NCBI RefSeq assembly: GCF_023653455.1
Contig: NZ_JAKEDR010000023.1
Coordinates: 1-28,744 of the forward strand
Direction of reading: 5' to 3'
DNA: 28,744 bases
Source: Paraclostridium ghonii
GTDB taxonomy: Bacteria; Bacillota; Clostridia; Peptostreptococcales; Peptostreptococcaceae
This document shows positions 14,219 to 21,224 of this stretch, one piece after another; within the stretch, counting starts at the first letter, position 1, and each line of letters opens with the position of its first letter. The notes beneath the pieces were generated by a model. That model had not been told where the DNA came from and ran no database searches. It saw nothing but the letters and a program-made list of their open reading frames with translations. The translations under genes were made by a program, and so were the position numbers.

Positions 14219-15037
14219 ATGAGCGATTTAAAAAATAAATTAGCAAATAAAGCAGTAGGAGCAACAGTGGCAAAACAAGTTAGCTCAAATGCAGGAATGA
14301 AACAATTAATGACTAAGATGGCTAAGGAAATAGAAGCAGCATTACCAAGTATGGTATCAAGTGAAAGATTTCAAAGAGTAGCATTAACAGCATTTAGCAA
14401 TAATGATAAGTTGCAGTTATGTGAACCTATGAGTTTTATAGCAGCAATGATGGAGAGTGCTCAACTAGGATTGGAGCCAAACACACCATTAGGGCAAGCA
14501 TATTTAATTCCTTACGGAAACAAAGTTCAGTTTCAAATAGGATATAAGGGATTATTAGAATTAGCTCAAAGAAGTGGGAAAATAAAAACTTTATATTCTC
14601 ACGAAGTTAGAGAAAACGATGAATTTGACATAGATTATGGATTAGAACAAAAGTTAATACACAAACCCCTTTTAAAAGGTCACAGGGGTGAGACAATAGG
14701 CTATTATGCAGTATATAACCTAGATACAGGAGGTCACAGTTTTATATTTATGACTAAGGATGAAATATTAGAACATGCTCAAAAATTTAGTAAAACTTTC
14801 AAATTTGGACCTTGGCAAAGTGACTTTGATGCAATGGCAAAGAAAACAGTTATAAAGCAACTTTTAAAATATGCTCCACTAAGTATAGAAATGCAAAGAG
14901 CAGTAAGTTCAGATGAAACAGCTAAATCTAAAATAGATGAAGATATGAGTTTAGTAGAAGATGAAACTGGATTAATAGAAGTTAACTTTGAAATAAAAGA
15001 AGATGAAGATGTTCAAGCATCTATAGACGTGAAATGA
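14219..15037 (+). CDS. recT: RecT-family single-strand annealing protein
   Basis: Anneals complementary single strands made by the YqaJ exonuclease during phage recombination. 272 aa from ATG 14219 (AAAAGG about 12 nt upstream; the ATG at 14207 lies on top of that site). Typical RecT signatures: RFQRVALTAFSNNDKLQLCE, the SFIAAMMESAQLGLEPNTPL segment, GQAYLIPYGNKVQFQIGYKG, and the late KKTVIKQLLKYAPLS. The acidic C-terminal tail is usual. Spacing to the exonuclease gene is 18 nt. Confidence 0.93.
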   Translation: MSDLKNKLANKAVGATVAKQVSSNAGMKQLMTKMAKEIEAALPSMVSSERFQRVALTAFSNNDKLQLCEPMSFIAAMMESAQLGLEPNTPLGQAYLIPYGNKVQFQIGYKGLLELAQRSGKIKTLYSHEVRENDEFDIDYGLEQKLIHKPLLKGHRGETIGYYAVYNLDTGGHSFIFMTKDEILEHAQKFSKTFKFGPWQSDFDAMAKKTVIKQLLKYAPLSIEMQRAVSSDETAKSKIDEDMSLVEDETGLIEVNFEIKEDEDVQASIDVK

Positions 15038-15081
15038 TGGGGTCTGATAATAGCAATTAATAAAAGAAGAAGGGGAGACTT

Positions 15082-15930
15082 ATGAGCGATAATAAGAAAT
15101 ATTATTACTTGAAATTAGTTGATAATTTTTATGAGAGAGATGAAATGATAATGCTAGAAAGTATGCCTGAAGGATATATGTATTCAAATATACTTTTGAA
15201 ATTGTACCTTAGAAGCTTAAAAAACGAAGGTAAATTAATGTTTAATAATAAGATTCCTTACAATGCAATAATGTTAGCTAATGTAACGAGATTCCCAGTC
15301 GCAGTAGTAGAAAAAGCTATAAATATTTTTAAAGAGTTAGGTTTGATAGAAATCTTAGACAATGGAGCAATATATATGTTAGATATACAAAATTTTATTG
15401 GTAAAAGTAGCACAGAAGCTGATAGAAAAAGATTGTACAGGAACAGAATTGAAGAAGAGAAAAAGAGTTTAGGACAAATGTCCGACAAAACTCCATTAGA
15501 GATAGAGAAAGAGACAGATAAAGAGATAGAACAACAACATATAGATAAAATTGTTGTTGATAACGAAAGAGAAAGAAGTTTAGTTGTTTTTGAATTGAAA
15601 AAAGCTTACAACTATCTTTTAGATAAAGACATAAAAAAAATATCGGATACGTTACTATTAGCTAAGCAGAGTTATGATTTACCTTATCTCAAAGAAAAGA
15701 TAGAACTTTCTAAGAAACAATCTAATATTAGAAATCTAGTCGGATTTCTAATAAAAGCAATAAATGAAGATTTTTCTAATGAAAGAATAACAAATTTTGA
15801 TAAAAATAATTCAGATAAAACATTAAATCATAAAGTTCACAATTTTAGTGGAAGCGATGCCTATAGTAAGTACTCAGAAGAAGAACTGGAACAAATTATA
15901 TTAGAAAATCAGAAACATAAATTTCAATAG
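15082..15930 (+). CDS. Phage replisome organizer protein
   Basis: 282 aa, with AAGGGGAG before the ATG. The N-terminal 120 residues (KYYYLKLVDNFYERDEMIML, ...GYMYSNILLKLYLRSLKNEGKL..., ...NGAIYMLDIQNFIGKSSTEADRKRLYR) are the replisome-organizer N-terminal winged-helix domain, which binds the phage origin. A charged linker follows, then a C-terminal helical part with LVGFLIKAINEDF, as in DnaD-like proteins that recruit the helicase loader. No helicase or loader gene follows, so host proteins are probably used. Confidence 0.85.
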   Translation: MSDNKKYYYLKLVDNFYERDEMIMLESMPEGYMYSNILLKLYLRSLKNEGKLMFNNKIPYNAIMLANVTRFPVAVVEKAINIFKELGLIEILDNGAIYMLDIQNFIGKSSTEADRKRLYRNRIEEEKKSLGQMSDKTPLEIEKETDKEIEQQHIDKIVVDNERERSLVVFELKKAYNYLLDKDIKKISDTLLLAKQSYDLPYLKEKIELSKKQSNIRNLVGFLIKAINEDFSNERITNFDKNNSDKTLNHKVHNFSGSDAYSKYSEEELEQIILENQKHKFQ

Positions 15931-15961
15931 GGAGGGTGAATACCTCCTGGAAATTAGGAGG
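15931..15961 (+). promoter_or_regulatory. Ribosome-binding-site hairpin with competing partner
   Basis: CCTCCT at 15943-15948 is exactly complementary to the AGGAGG ribosome binding site at 15956-15961 of the next gene (7-nt loop), and also to GGGAGG-like sequence at 15930-15935 just after the preceding stop codon. The two hairpins exclude one another, so translation of the next gene could depend on which forms. Confidence 0.5.
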
Positions 15962-15969
15962 AATAAAAA

Positions 15970-16491
15970 ATGAATCATGCTAACATATATGATTTTGAAT
16001 TAACAGATAATTATATGGCTTTATTAGCTTGTATATTAAATCCAAAACTAAGTATAGGCAAAGCTATAAAATATATAACTTTGGAAGAGATAAAAGATAA
16101 AAAGGGTGGCGAATATAGACAACCAAGTAGACCAAGAAAGGATAATAAATATAGAGTAAAAGTGATTGATGAAGTTGAAAATGAAGAATATGAGTTCTGT
16201 AACTTAGGAGATTGTTGCAAGTTTTTAAATATGAGAAGGGCAGACATAACAACTTATATAAAACTTAATATAAGATTTAAGAAGAGGTATAGAATAATAG
16301 GATTAGATTCTATAAGAAATGTTATTAGCAAACCTTTAATAGTGGAAGATACCTTGAAAAATAAAACTATAGAATTTGAAAGTATAAATAAAGCATGTAA
16401 ATATTTAGAAACTACTAGAGATGTTATTAATAAGGCTATAGCAGCTAATAGATTATTTAGAAAAAGATACAAAATTAATTATAAAGAGTGA
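15970..16491 (+). CDS. NUMOD-like double-repeat DNA-binding protein
   Basis: 173 aa. Two related modules are visible: YEFCNLGDCCKFLNMRRADI up to FKKRYRI (about 74-109) and IEFESINKACKYLETTRDVI up to FRKRYKI (about 134-169). Each is a short strand, a helix-turn-helix (NUMOD1-like), then a basic strand. Such modules usually accompany HNH or GIY-YIG homing endonucleases, but no nuclease motif is seen here. The N-terminal 45 residues are unique. It may be a stand-alone regulator or a homing-nuclease remnant. AGGAGG lies 8 nt before the ATG. Confidence 0.65.
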   Translation: MNHANIYDFELTDNYMALLACILNPKLSIGKAIKYITLEEIKDKKGGEYRQPSRPRKDNKYRVKVIDEVENEEYEFCNLGDCCKFLNMRRADITTYIKLNIRFKKRYRIIGLDSIRNVISKPLIVEDTLKNKTIEFESINKACKYLETTRDVINKAIAANRLFRKRYKINYKE

Positions 16492-16554
16492 AATTAAATA
16501 TAATGTATAGTTTAGGAATTATATTAATCCTAAGTTCAAATAGAGAGGGAGAGT

Positions 16555-16725
16555 ATGGAAACATTAAGTGAAGCTTTAGAGAAACTATATGAAGATTTTG
16601 GACATGATACTGTAATGATTAAATTGAGTCAGGTATTAGATAGATATGTAGAAGAACAACAAAGAAAGGAGCTAGTTAAATGCAAATCAAACAAGAGGTC
16701 AAAAGAGCTAGTTGCTCACTTGTAG
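16555..16725 (+). CDS. Spo0E-like small protein
   Basis: 56 aa, with GAGAGGGAGAG before the ATG. The segment TVMIKLSQVLDRYVEEQ resembles the S-x-x-LD-x-x-I/V core of Spo0E-family aspartyl-phosphate phosphatases, which remove phosphate from Spo0A and delay sporulation. A basic tail (KCKSNKRSKELVAHL) follows. The last 46 nt overlap the next gene in another frame. The match is short, so the family is plausible but not certain. Confidence 0.5.
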   Translation: METLSEALEKLYEDFGHDTVMIKLSQVLDRYVEEQQRKELVKCKSNKRSKELVAHL

Positions 16726-16943
16726 TTACATTAAATGATCTTATAGATTTATCATTTATAAATACTCATAACAGAGTTTTAGAAAAGTTTATAACTGATA
16801 ATTACAACGTCATTATAACTAAGCATGAAAAGAAGTTTAATAAAAGATATAGGAATTTCAATACGTTTGAAAGAGAAGAAGTTTACAAAGAAGGCAAAGA
16901 TTACGGAGATTATCTTATAAATAGATTTTACATTGAAAATTAA
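16680..16943 (+). CDS. 87-aa hypothetical phage protein
   Basis: ATG with AAAGGAG 8-9 nt upstream, inside the end of the previous gene. Contains NVIITKHEKKFNKRYRNFNTFEREEVYKEGKDYGDYLI, basic then acidic, and no membrane segment. Unrecognised. The position in the early operon suggests an accessory replication or host-takeover role. Confidence 0.65.
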   Translation: MQIKQEVKRASCSLVVTLNDLIDLSFINTHNRVLEKFITDNYNVIITKHEKKFNKRYRNFNTFEREEVYKEGKDYGDYLINRFYIEN

Positions 16944-16964
16944 ATAAATTAGGGGGAACTAAAG

Positions 16965-17162
16965 GTGAAAATAAAATTACCAGTTGTTTTAAGAAGCACT
17001 TACGAAAGAGAAATTAGCGAGTTGGTTGAAGATATAAAAATTTTAGAAAGTAGAAAAAATGCAGCAGATAAAAATATTATAAAATTAAAACTTAAGTTGG
17101 AAAGTCATGAATATTTAACAAAATTAAAAGAAAAAAACAGTTGGAAGCGATTGAAAAGTTAA
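16965..17162 (+). CDS. 65-aa coiled-coil protein
   Basis: GTG start with AGGGGG upstream. After IKLPVVLRSTYEREISELVE the protein is almost one continuous helix rich in Lys/Glu/Leu. Its end overlaps the next ORF by 22 nt. No family recognised. Confidence 0.6.
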   Translation: MKIKLPVVLRSTYEREISELVEDIKILESRKNAADKNIIKLKLKLESHEYLTKLKEKNSWKRLKS

Positions 17163-17440
17163 AGTTAGAATTAGCTACAAAAGAAAATAAAATAAATGAT
17201 TTGCAATGGTGCATAAAGGAAAGAGACAAAGATAATGAAAAGATAAAATCTTTTAATATGAAGTTATACAAGAAAGTACAGCTATCGGGTGAAATATACA
17301 GACAGTTTAAAGATAAAGTTGATAAGGCTTGTGAGATAGAGTTTGTAACTAGAACTATAACACCTGCAGATATTAAGAAGTTTATGAAAGTAGAAGATAT
17401 AATTCAGCTATATACTCTTATAGGAATTGCAGGTAAATAG
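17141..17440 (+). CDS. 99-aa coiled-coil protein
   Basis: Probably starts at TTG 17141, within the end of the preceding gene, which implies translational coupling because no clear ribosome binding site is seen. The first half is a coiled coil (EKLKLELATKENKINDLQW); the C-terminal half (RTITPADIKKFMKVEDIIQLYTLIG) is globular-looking. A frameshift link to the upstream ORF could also be argued, since both are helical and overlap. Function unknown. Confidence 0.55.
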   Translation: MEAIEKLKLELATKENKINDLQWCIKERDKDNEKIKSFNMKLYKKVQLSGEIYRQFKDKVDKACEIEFVTRTITPADIKKFMKVEDIIQLYTLIGIAGK

Positions 17441-17603
17441 TTATTACTCATATATTAAAGTTAGTAATTAATAAAGTTGCTTACTGATAAATTTATTATA
17501 ATAGCGTTTAGAAGGATTGAGTTTTATCAACGGATAGATATTTTTGAATAACAAAAAATAGAGAGTAATAATAAAGAGAAGTAGTTTATTTTAGGAGATC
17601 GAT

Positions 17604-18047
17604 ATGAGAGTAAATTTTATGATAGATGGAGAAGCAAAAGGAAAAGAAAGACCTAGATTTTCAACTAAAAATGGTAGAGCATTTACACCAGAACAAACTA
17701 AGCATTATGAAAATTGGGTAAAGCTATTATACAGAACAACAGTTAATCATTACTTTGAAAGTAATGTAAAAATGTCTATAGTTTGCTATTACGGAATTAC
17801 TAAAAAAGATATGAATGCTATAGTTAAAAATAATATAAAAACTAAAGAGTTTAAAGAAGCTAGAGCAAAGTTAGATGGAATTATAAGACCAACTAAGAAA
17901 CCAGATTTAGATAATATTATAAAGTCTATAGCTGATAGTTTGAATGGAATAGCATACAAAGATGATGCACAGGTTGTAGAGGTTGTTTCTAAGAAGTTCT
18001 ATAGTAATAGACCTCGTGTAGAAGTTACCATAGAAGATTTAGTTTAA
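17604..18047 (+). CDS. rusA: RusA-family Holliday junction resolvase
   Basis: 147 aa; TTAGGAG precedes the ATG. RusA cuts four-way DNA junctions as a dimer. The diagnostic KPDLDNIIKSIADSLNG block gives Asp101 and Asp103 with Lys107, and KDDAQV gives Asp120/Asp121, matching the acidic active site of the family. The N-terminal GEAKGKERPRFSTKNGRAFTP is also typical. It likely resolves branched phage DNA before packaging, consistent with its place near the end of the early genes. Confidence 0.93.
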   Translation: MRVNFMIDGEAKGKERPRFSTKNGRAFTPEQTKHYENWVKLLYRTTVNHYFESNVKMSIVCYYGITKKDMNAIVKNNIKTKEFKEARAKLDGIIRPTKKPDLDNIIKSIADSLNGIAYKDDAQVVEVVSKKFYSNRPRVEVTIEDLV

Positions 18048-18066
18048 TGTAGAAAGGGGAGTTATT

Positions 18067-18534
18067 ATGGATAAAAAAGAATTATTTAAAAAAGTTGAAG
18101 GTAAATTACACAATTATAAATTTTTAGAAATGCAAATAAATAATATAGAGCTAGATATAGAAAAAGAAAAAATGGAATATAGGGGTTGTGGAGCTATAAG
18201 TTATGATGAAAGAACAGGAGTAACATACAATATATCTAGAAGTGTAGAAAATGAAGTTATAGAAAAAGAAAAAAGAATATCTAAGTTAATGCAACTTAAA
18301 TTAGAAAAAGAAATAGAAAAGAAAAAAATAGAAAATGCACTAAGTTCCTTAGATTCAAATGAGATTAATTTCTTTGAATTATTTTATAATAGTAAAAGTA
18401 AAAATAATATGAAATATATAAGTATGAAACTACATATAGATCGTAGTCATTGTTATACAGTAAGAAAAAAATTGATATATAAAATAATGGAAATGTTATA
18501 TCCTGCATACGAAGATTTACCATTATTTAATTAA
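18067..18534 (+). CDS. ArpU/RinA-like late transcription regulator
   Basis: 155 aa; AAAGGGGAG precedes the ATG. The N-terminal and central parts are helical, with the CGAISYDERTGVTYNISRSVE segment; the C-terminal part FFELFYNSKSKNNMKYISMK then LHIDRSHCYTVRKKLIYKIM is a sigma-region-4-like HTH. Proteins of this type sit directly before the packaging genes of Gram-positive siphophages and activate late transcription. The late genes begin after the structured region that follows. Family call is by architecture and position. Confidence 0.72.
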   Translation: MDKKELFKKVEGKLHNYKFLEMQINNIELDIEKEKMEYRGCGAISYDERTGVTYNISRSVENEVIEKEKRISKLMQLKLEKEIEKKKIENALSSLDSNEINFFELFYNSKSKNNMKYISMKLHIDRSHCYTVRKKLIYKIMEMLYPAYEDLPLFN

Positions 18535-18688
18535 ATTAACACTTTAACTACACTTTAAAGACAAAATAAAGATTTTATATAGGTTAAAAGGTGATATTAT
18601 ATTAGAATAGATAACTTAGGACAAACTGAACTCTTATTACCTAGCCCCTTTTTATAAATATAATGGCCAGGTTTCCCCCTGGCAACGT

Positions 18689-18763
18689 GAGAAGATAGTT
18701 TAAGAGGTAAAACAGATACACCCCGTGTATAAGTTACAAGTTCAAAACTTGTTATTCTCACCA
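18689..18763 (+). tRNA. Degenerate tRNA or tRNA-like element with encoded CCA
   Basis: 75 nt fold as a cloverleaf: acceptor GAGAAGA/TATTCTC (one mismatch), D arm GTTT/AAAC, anticodon stem GATAC/GTATA, a 4-nt variable loop, T arm ACAAG-TTCAAAA-CTTGT, then A and CCA. The T arm is perfect. The anticodon loop ACCCCGT would place CCC (Gly) at 34-36 but lacks the universal U33, and the inner sequence prefers ATACAC/GTGTAT pairing. So it is probably a decayed or non-decoding tRNA-like RNA rather than a working tRNA-Gly. Confidence 0.55.
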
Positions 18764-18852
18764 AAATAATATAACTTACGGCTCTTAGAGCAACTCTGTA
18801 GAGGTACGGAGTATAAACTAAATAACTTTTACGTATACTCGTTTAACTACTA

Positions 18853-18882
18853 AAAAGTCAGGGAAATTTACCTGGCTTTTTT
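18853..18882 (+). terminator. Terminator after the structured region
   Basis: AAAAGTCAGG (18853-18862) pairs with CCTGGCTTTT (18871-18880), one G-U pair, with T residues following. It ends the tRNA-like transcript just before the small ORF and terminase genes. Confidence 0.75.
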
Positions 18883-18904
18883 ATTTTGTATAAAGGGTGG
18901 TTAT

Positions 18905-19042
18905 ATGAAAAAGTGGAGAGATGCTAATGAAGTAATTAAAATGATACATGATTTACCTAGTAAAAATTTAAGGGATATTGACAAAGAAATGAGCAAGAAA
19001 CCTAATTTTGATAAATATCTAAATGTAGAAAAAATTAATTAG
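18905..19042 (+). CDS. 45-aa hypothetical protein
   Basis: Starts with ATG after AAAGGGTGG. The product starts MKKWRDANEVIKMIHDLPSK and ends NFDKYLNVEKIN. Basic, helical, no membrane segment. It is the first ORF of the late region. Unrecognised. Confidence 0.55.
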   Translation: MKKWRDANEVIKMIHDLPSKNLRDIDKEMSKKPNFDKYLNVEKIN

Positions 19043-19132
19043 AGTTACTAAAAAAGAATCTTGTTTTTGGAAAATAAATATAAATAAAATCACTCTTTTT
19101 AGGTATTCTTAAAAAACAAGTGAGGTGGTGGT

Positions 19133-19882
19133 ATGAATGAATTAAAGAGTGAAGTAAAAAAAGATTATATTGAAGGACTCAAACAAAAAGAAATATGCAC
19201 TAAGTATAATATTAATATAAATACTTTAAAATCATGGATAAAACGTTACAAATGGTCAGAAGAGAAACGGAATAAAGGTGCGCCTAAAAATAAAAGGTGT
19301 GCAACTTTTGAGGATAGAAAAAATGAATTAGAAGATAGTAAAAAACATAAGTCAAGATTAACTAAACATTCATATCCATTACAAGCAAGGCCTGGTAATA
19401 AAAACGCGGTTAAAACAGGGGAGTTTGAAAGCATATTCTTTGATACATTAGAAGAAGATGAATTGGAATTAGTAGATAATACACCAGTTGAGAAAATGAA
19501 ACTCTTAAAACAAGAGATTAAGCTTCTTACAGTTAGAGAAAGAAGGATGTTAAAAAGGATAAGTCTTTTAAAAGAAAAGGAAATTACACTAGTTTTAACT
19601 AAAAGTGGAGTTGAAAAAGGAATGGATACAGAGATAAGTGAATACGAAGCTACTTTAGGTCACATCCAAAGTATAGAAGAAGCCTTAACTAGAGTTCAAG
19701 GTAAAAAGCAAAAGGCTATAGATTCATTACATAAGTTTGAAATAGATGAACAGAAACTAGAACTTACAGTTATGAAACTTGAACTTGAAATAATGAAACA
19801 AGGTGGACAAGATGAAGAGATTGAAGATGATGGATTTATAGGTGCTTTAGAATCTCAAGTGGGTGATACTTGGGGTGATTAA
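19133..19882 (+). CDS. terS: Terminase small subunit
   Basis: 249 aa; GAGGTGGTGG precedes the ATG. Recognises the packaging site and passes DNA to the large subunit. An N-terminal HTH (GLKQKEICTKYNININTLKSWIKRYKW) is followed by the basic linker with PGNKNAVKTG, which is a signature of Gram-positive phage small subunits, and long oligomerisation helices (about 110-235). The end overlaps the large-subunit gene by 20 nt. Confidence 0.9.
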   Translation: MNELKSEVKKDYIEGLKQKEICTKYNININTLKSWIKRYKWSEEKRNKGAPKNKRCATFEDRKNELEDSKKHKSRLTKHSYPLQARPGNKNAVKTGEFESIFFDTLEEDELELVDNTPVEKMKLLKQEIKLLTVRERRMLKRISLLKEKEITLVLTKSGVEKGMDTEISEYEATLGHIQSIEEALTRVQGKKQKAIDSLHKFEIDEQKLELTVMKLELEIMKQGGQDEEIEDDGFIGALESQVGDTWGD

Positions 19883-21212
19883 GAATAGGGTAAATAAACT
19901 TAAAGAACAAGTATCTAAAATGAAATCATATAGAGGGATAAGTACAGTAAAAAAAGCTACTATAAAATTTAGTCCATTTTCTAAGAAACAAAAGAAAGTT
20001 TTAACATGGTGGCTACCAAATAGTCCAGTAAGTGATAAAGATGGAATTATAGCTGATGGAGCTATCAGAAGTGGTAAGACAATATCTATGTCGTTATCAT
20101 ATGTAGTTTGGGCTATGAGTAAATTTAATGGTCAAAGTTTTGGTATGTGTGGTAAGACTATAGGATCATTTAGACGTAACGTTTTATTTTGGTTAAAGTT
20201 AATGCTTAAAGCTAGAAAATATAAAGTTGAAGATAAAAGAGCAGATAATCTTATGGTAGTTAGTAAAGGAGAAGTTACTAACTATTTTTATATTTTCGGA
20301 GGAAAAGATGAAAGGTCACAAGACTTAATACAGGGTATAACTCTAGCTGGATGTTTCTTTGATGAGGTTGCACTAATGCCCGAATCATTTGTTAACCAAG
20401 CTACAGGGCGTTGTTCTGTCGATGGTTCTAAGTTTTGGTTTAACTGTAACCCAGATGGACCTTATCATTGGTTTAAAACTAATTGGATAGATAAACAAGA
20501 TGAAAAGAATATACTGTATCTGCATTTTACAATGAATGATAACTTATCATTATCAGAAAAGATTAAAAAGAGATATGCAGATATGTACTCTGGTATATTC
20601 TATCAAAGATATATTTTAGGATTATGGGTAGTAGCAGAAGGTATTATATACTCTATGTTTGATAAAGAGAAGCATGTTGTTAAAGCTTCTAGTTATCAAT
20701 ATAAAGAGTATTATATATCATGTGACTACGGTACTCAAAACCCTACTTCTTTTGGATTATGGGGGAAAACTTTTGATAATAAGCATGTAATGATTAAAGA
20801 GTATTACTATAGCGGTAGAACTACAGGGGTTCAAAAGACAGACTTAGAATACTCTAGTGATTTAAAAGAGTTTACTAAAGGATACAAGATTAAATATGTA
20901 ATAGTAGACCCTTCTGCTGCATCTTTCATAGCTCAATTAATAAAAGATGGTTTTAAAGTTATGAGAGCTAAAAATAGTGTTCTTGATGGTATAAGATTGG
21001 TTGCTAGTTTACTAACTGAATTAAAGATATTTTTTGATGAAGGTTGTGAGGATACCTTTAAAGAGTTCAGTTCTTATATTTGGGATGATGAAGCTTGTAA
21101 AAAAGGTGAAGATAAACCAGTTAAAGAACATGACCATGCTATGGACCAAATTAGATATTATTGTAATACGATAATTGGAAATAGAAGAGAAAGAAAATTC
21201 AATAGTAAGTAG
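19863..21212 (+). CDS. terL: Terminase large subunit
   Basis: Packaging motor and nuclease, 449 aa from GTG 19863 (GTG 19875 is possible; neither has a strong site, and the overlap suggests coupling to terS). Walker A GAIRSGKT (66-73), Walker B CFFDE (Asp167, Glu168), then the RNase-H-like nuclease acidic residues in ISCDYG (Asp288), VIVDPS (Asp349) and HDHAMDQ (Asp424, Asp428). The layout is that of the PBSX/SPP1-like group, which usually packages by a headful mechanism. Confidence 0.93.
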   Translation: MILGVIKNRVNKLKEQVSKMKSYRGISTVKKATIKFSPFSKKQKKVLTWWLPNSPVSDKDGIIADGAIRSGKTISMSLSYVVWAMSKFNGQSFGMCGKTIGSFRRNVLFWLKLMLKARKYKVEDKRADNLMVVSKGEVTNYFYIFGGKDERSQDLIQGITLAGCFFDEVALMPESFVNQATGRCSVDGSKFWFNCNPDGPYHWFKTNWIDKQDEKNILYLHFTMNDNLSLSEKIKKRYADMYSGIFYQRYILGLWVVAEGIIYSMFDKEKHVVKASSYQYKEYYISCDYGTQNPTSFGLWGKTFDNKHVMIKEYYYSGRTTGVQKTDLEYSSDLKEFTKGYKIKYVIVDPSAASFIAQLIKDGFKVMRAKNSVLDGIRLVASLLTELKIFFDEGCEDTFKEFSSYIWDDEACKKGEDKPVKEHDHAMDQIRYYCNTIIGNRRERKFNSK

Positions 21213-21224
21213 GAGGTGAAAAAA

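Larger units (their letters stand above)
18535..18904 (+). other. Structured non-coding region before the late genes
   Basis: About 370 bases with no gene and more G+C than its surroundings. Contents in order: GCCAGG/CCTGGC hairpin (18666-18671 with 18678-18683), a tRNA-like element (18689-18763), a GCTC-TTA-GAGC hairpin near 18780-18790, a GAGTATA/TATACTC pairing (about 18809-18840), and a terminator (18853-18882). This is where the late promoter, and the packaging start site next to the small terminase gene, would be expected. Confidence 0.6.

Noticed and set aside
16011..16472. Several hydrophobic minus-strand ORFs opposite the NUMOD-like gene
   Set aside because: Overlapping antisense frames of AT-rich DNA with no ribosome binding sites; the plus-strand gene has recognisable repeats.
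18689..18763. Functional tRNA-Gly(CCC)
   Set aside because: No U33 in the anticodon loop, an acceptor mismatch and a competing 6-bp stem; kept only as tRNA-like.
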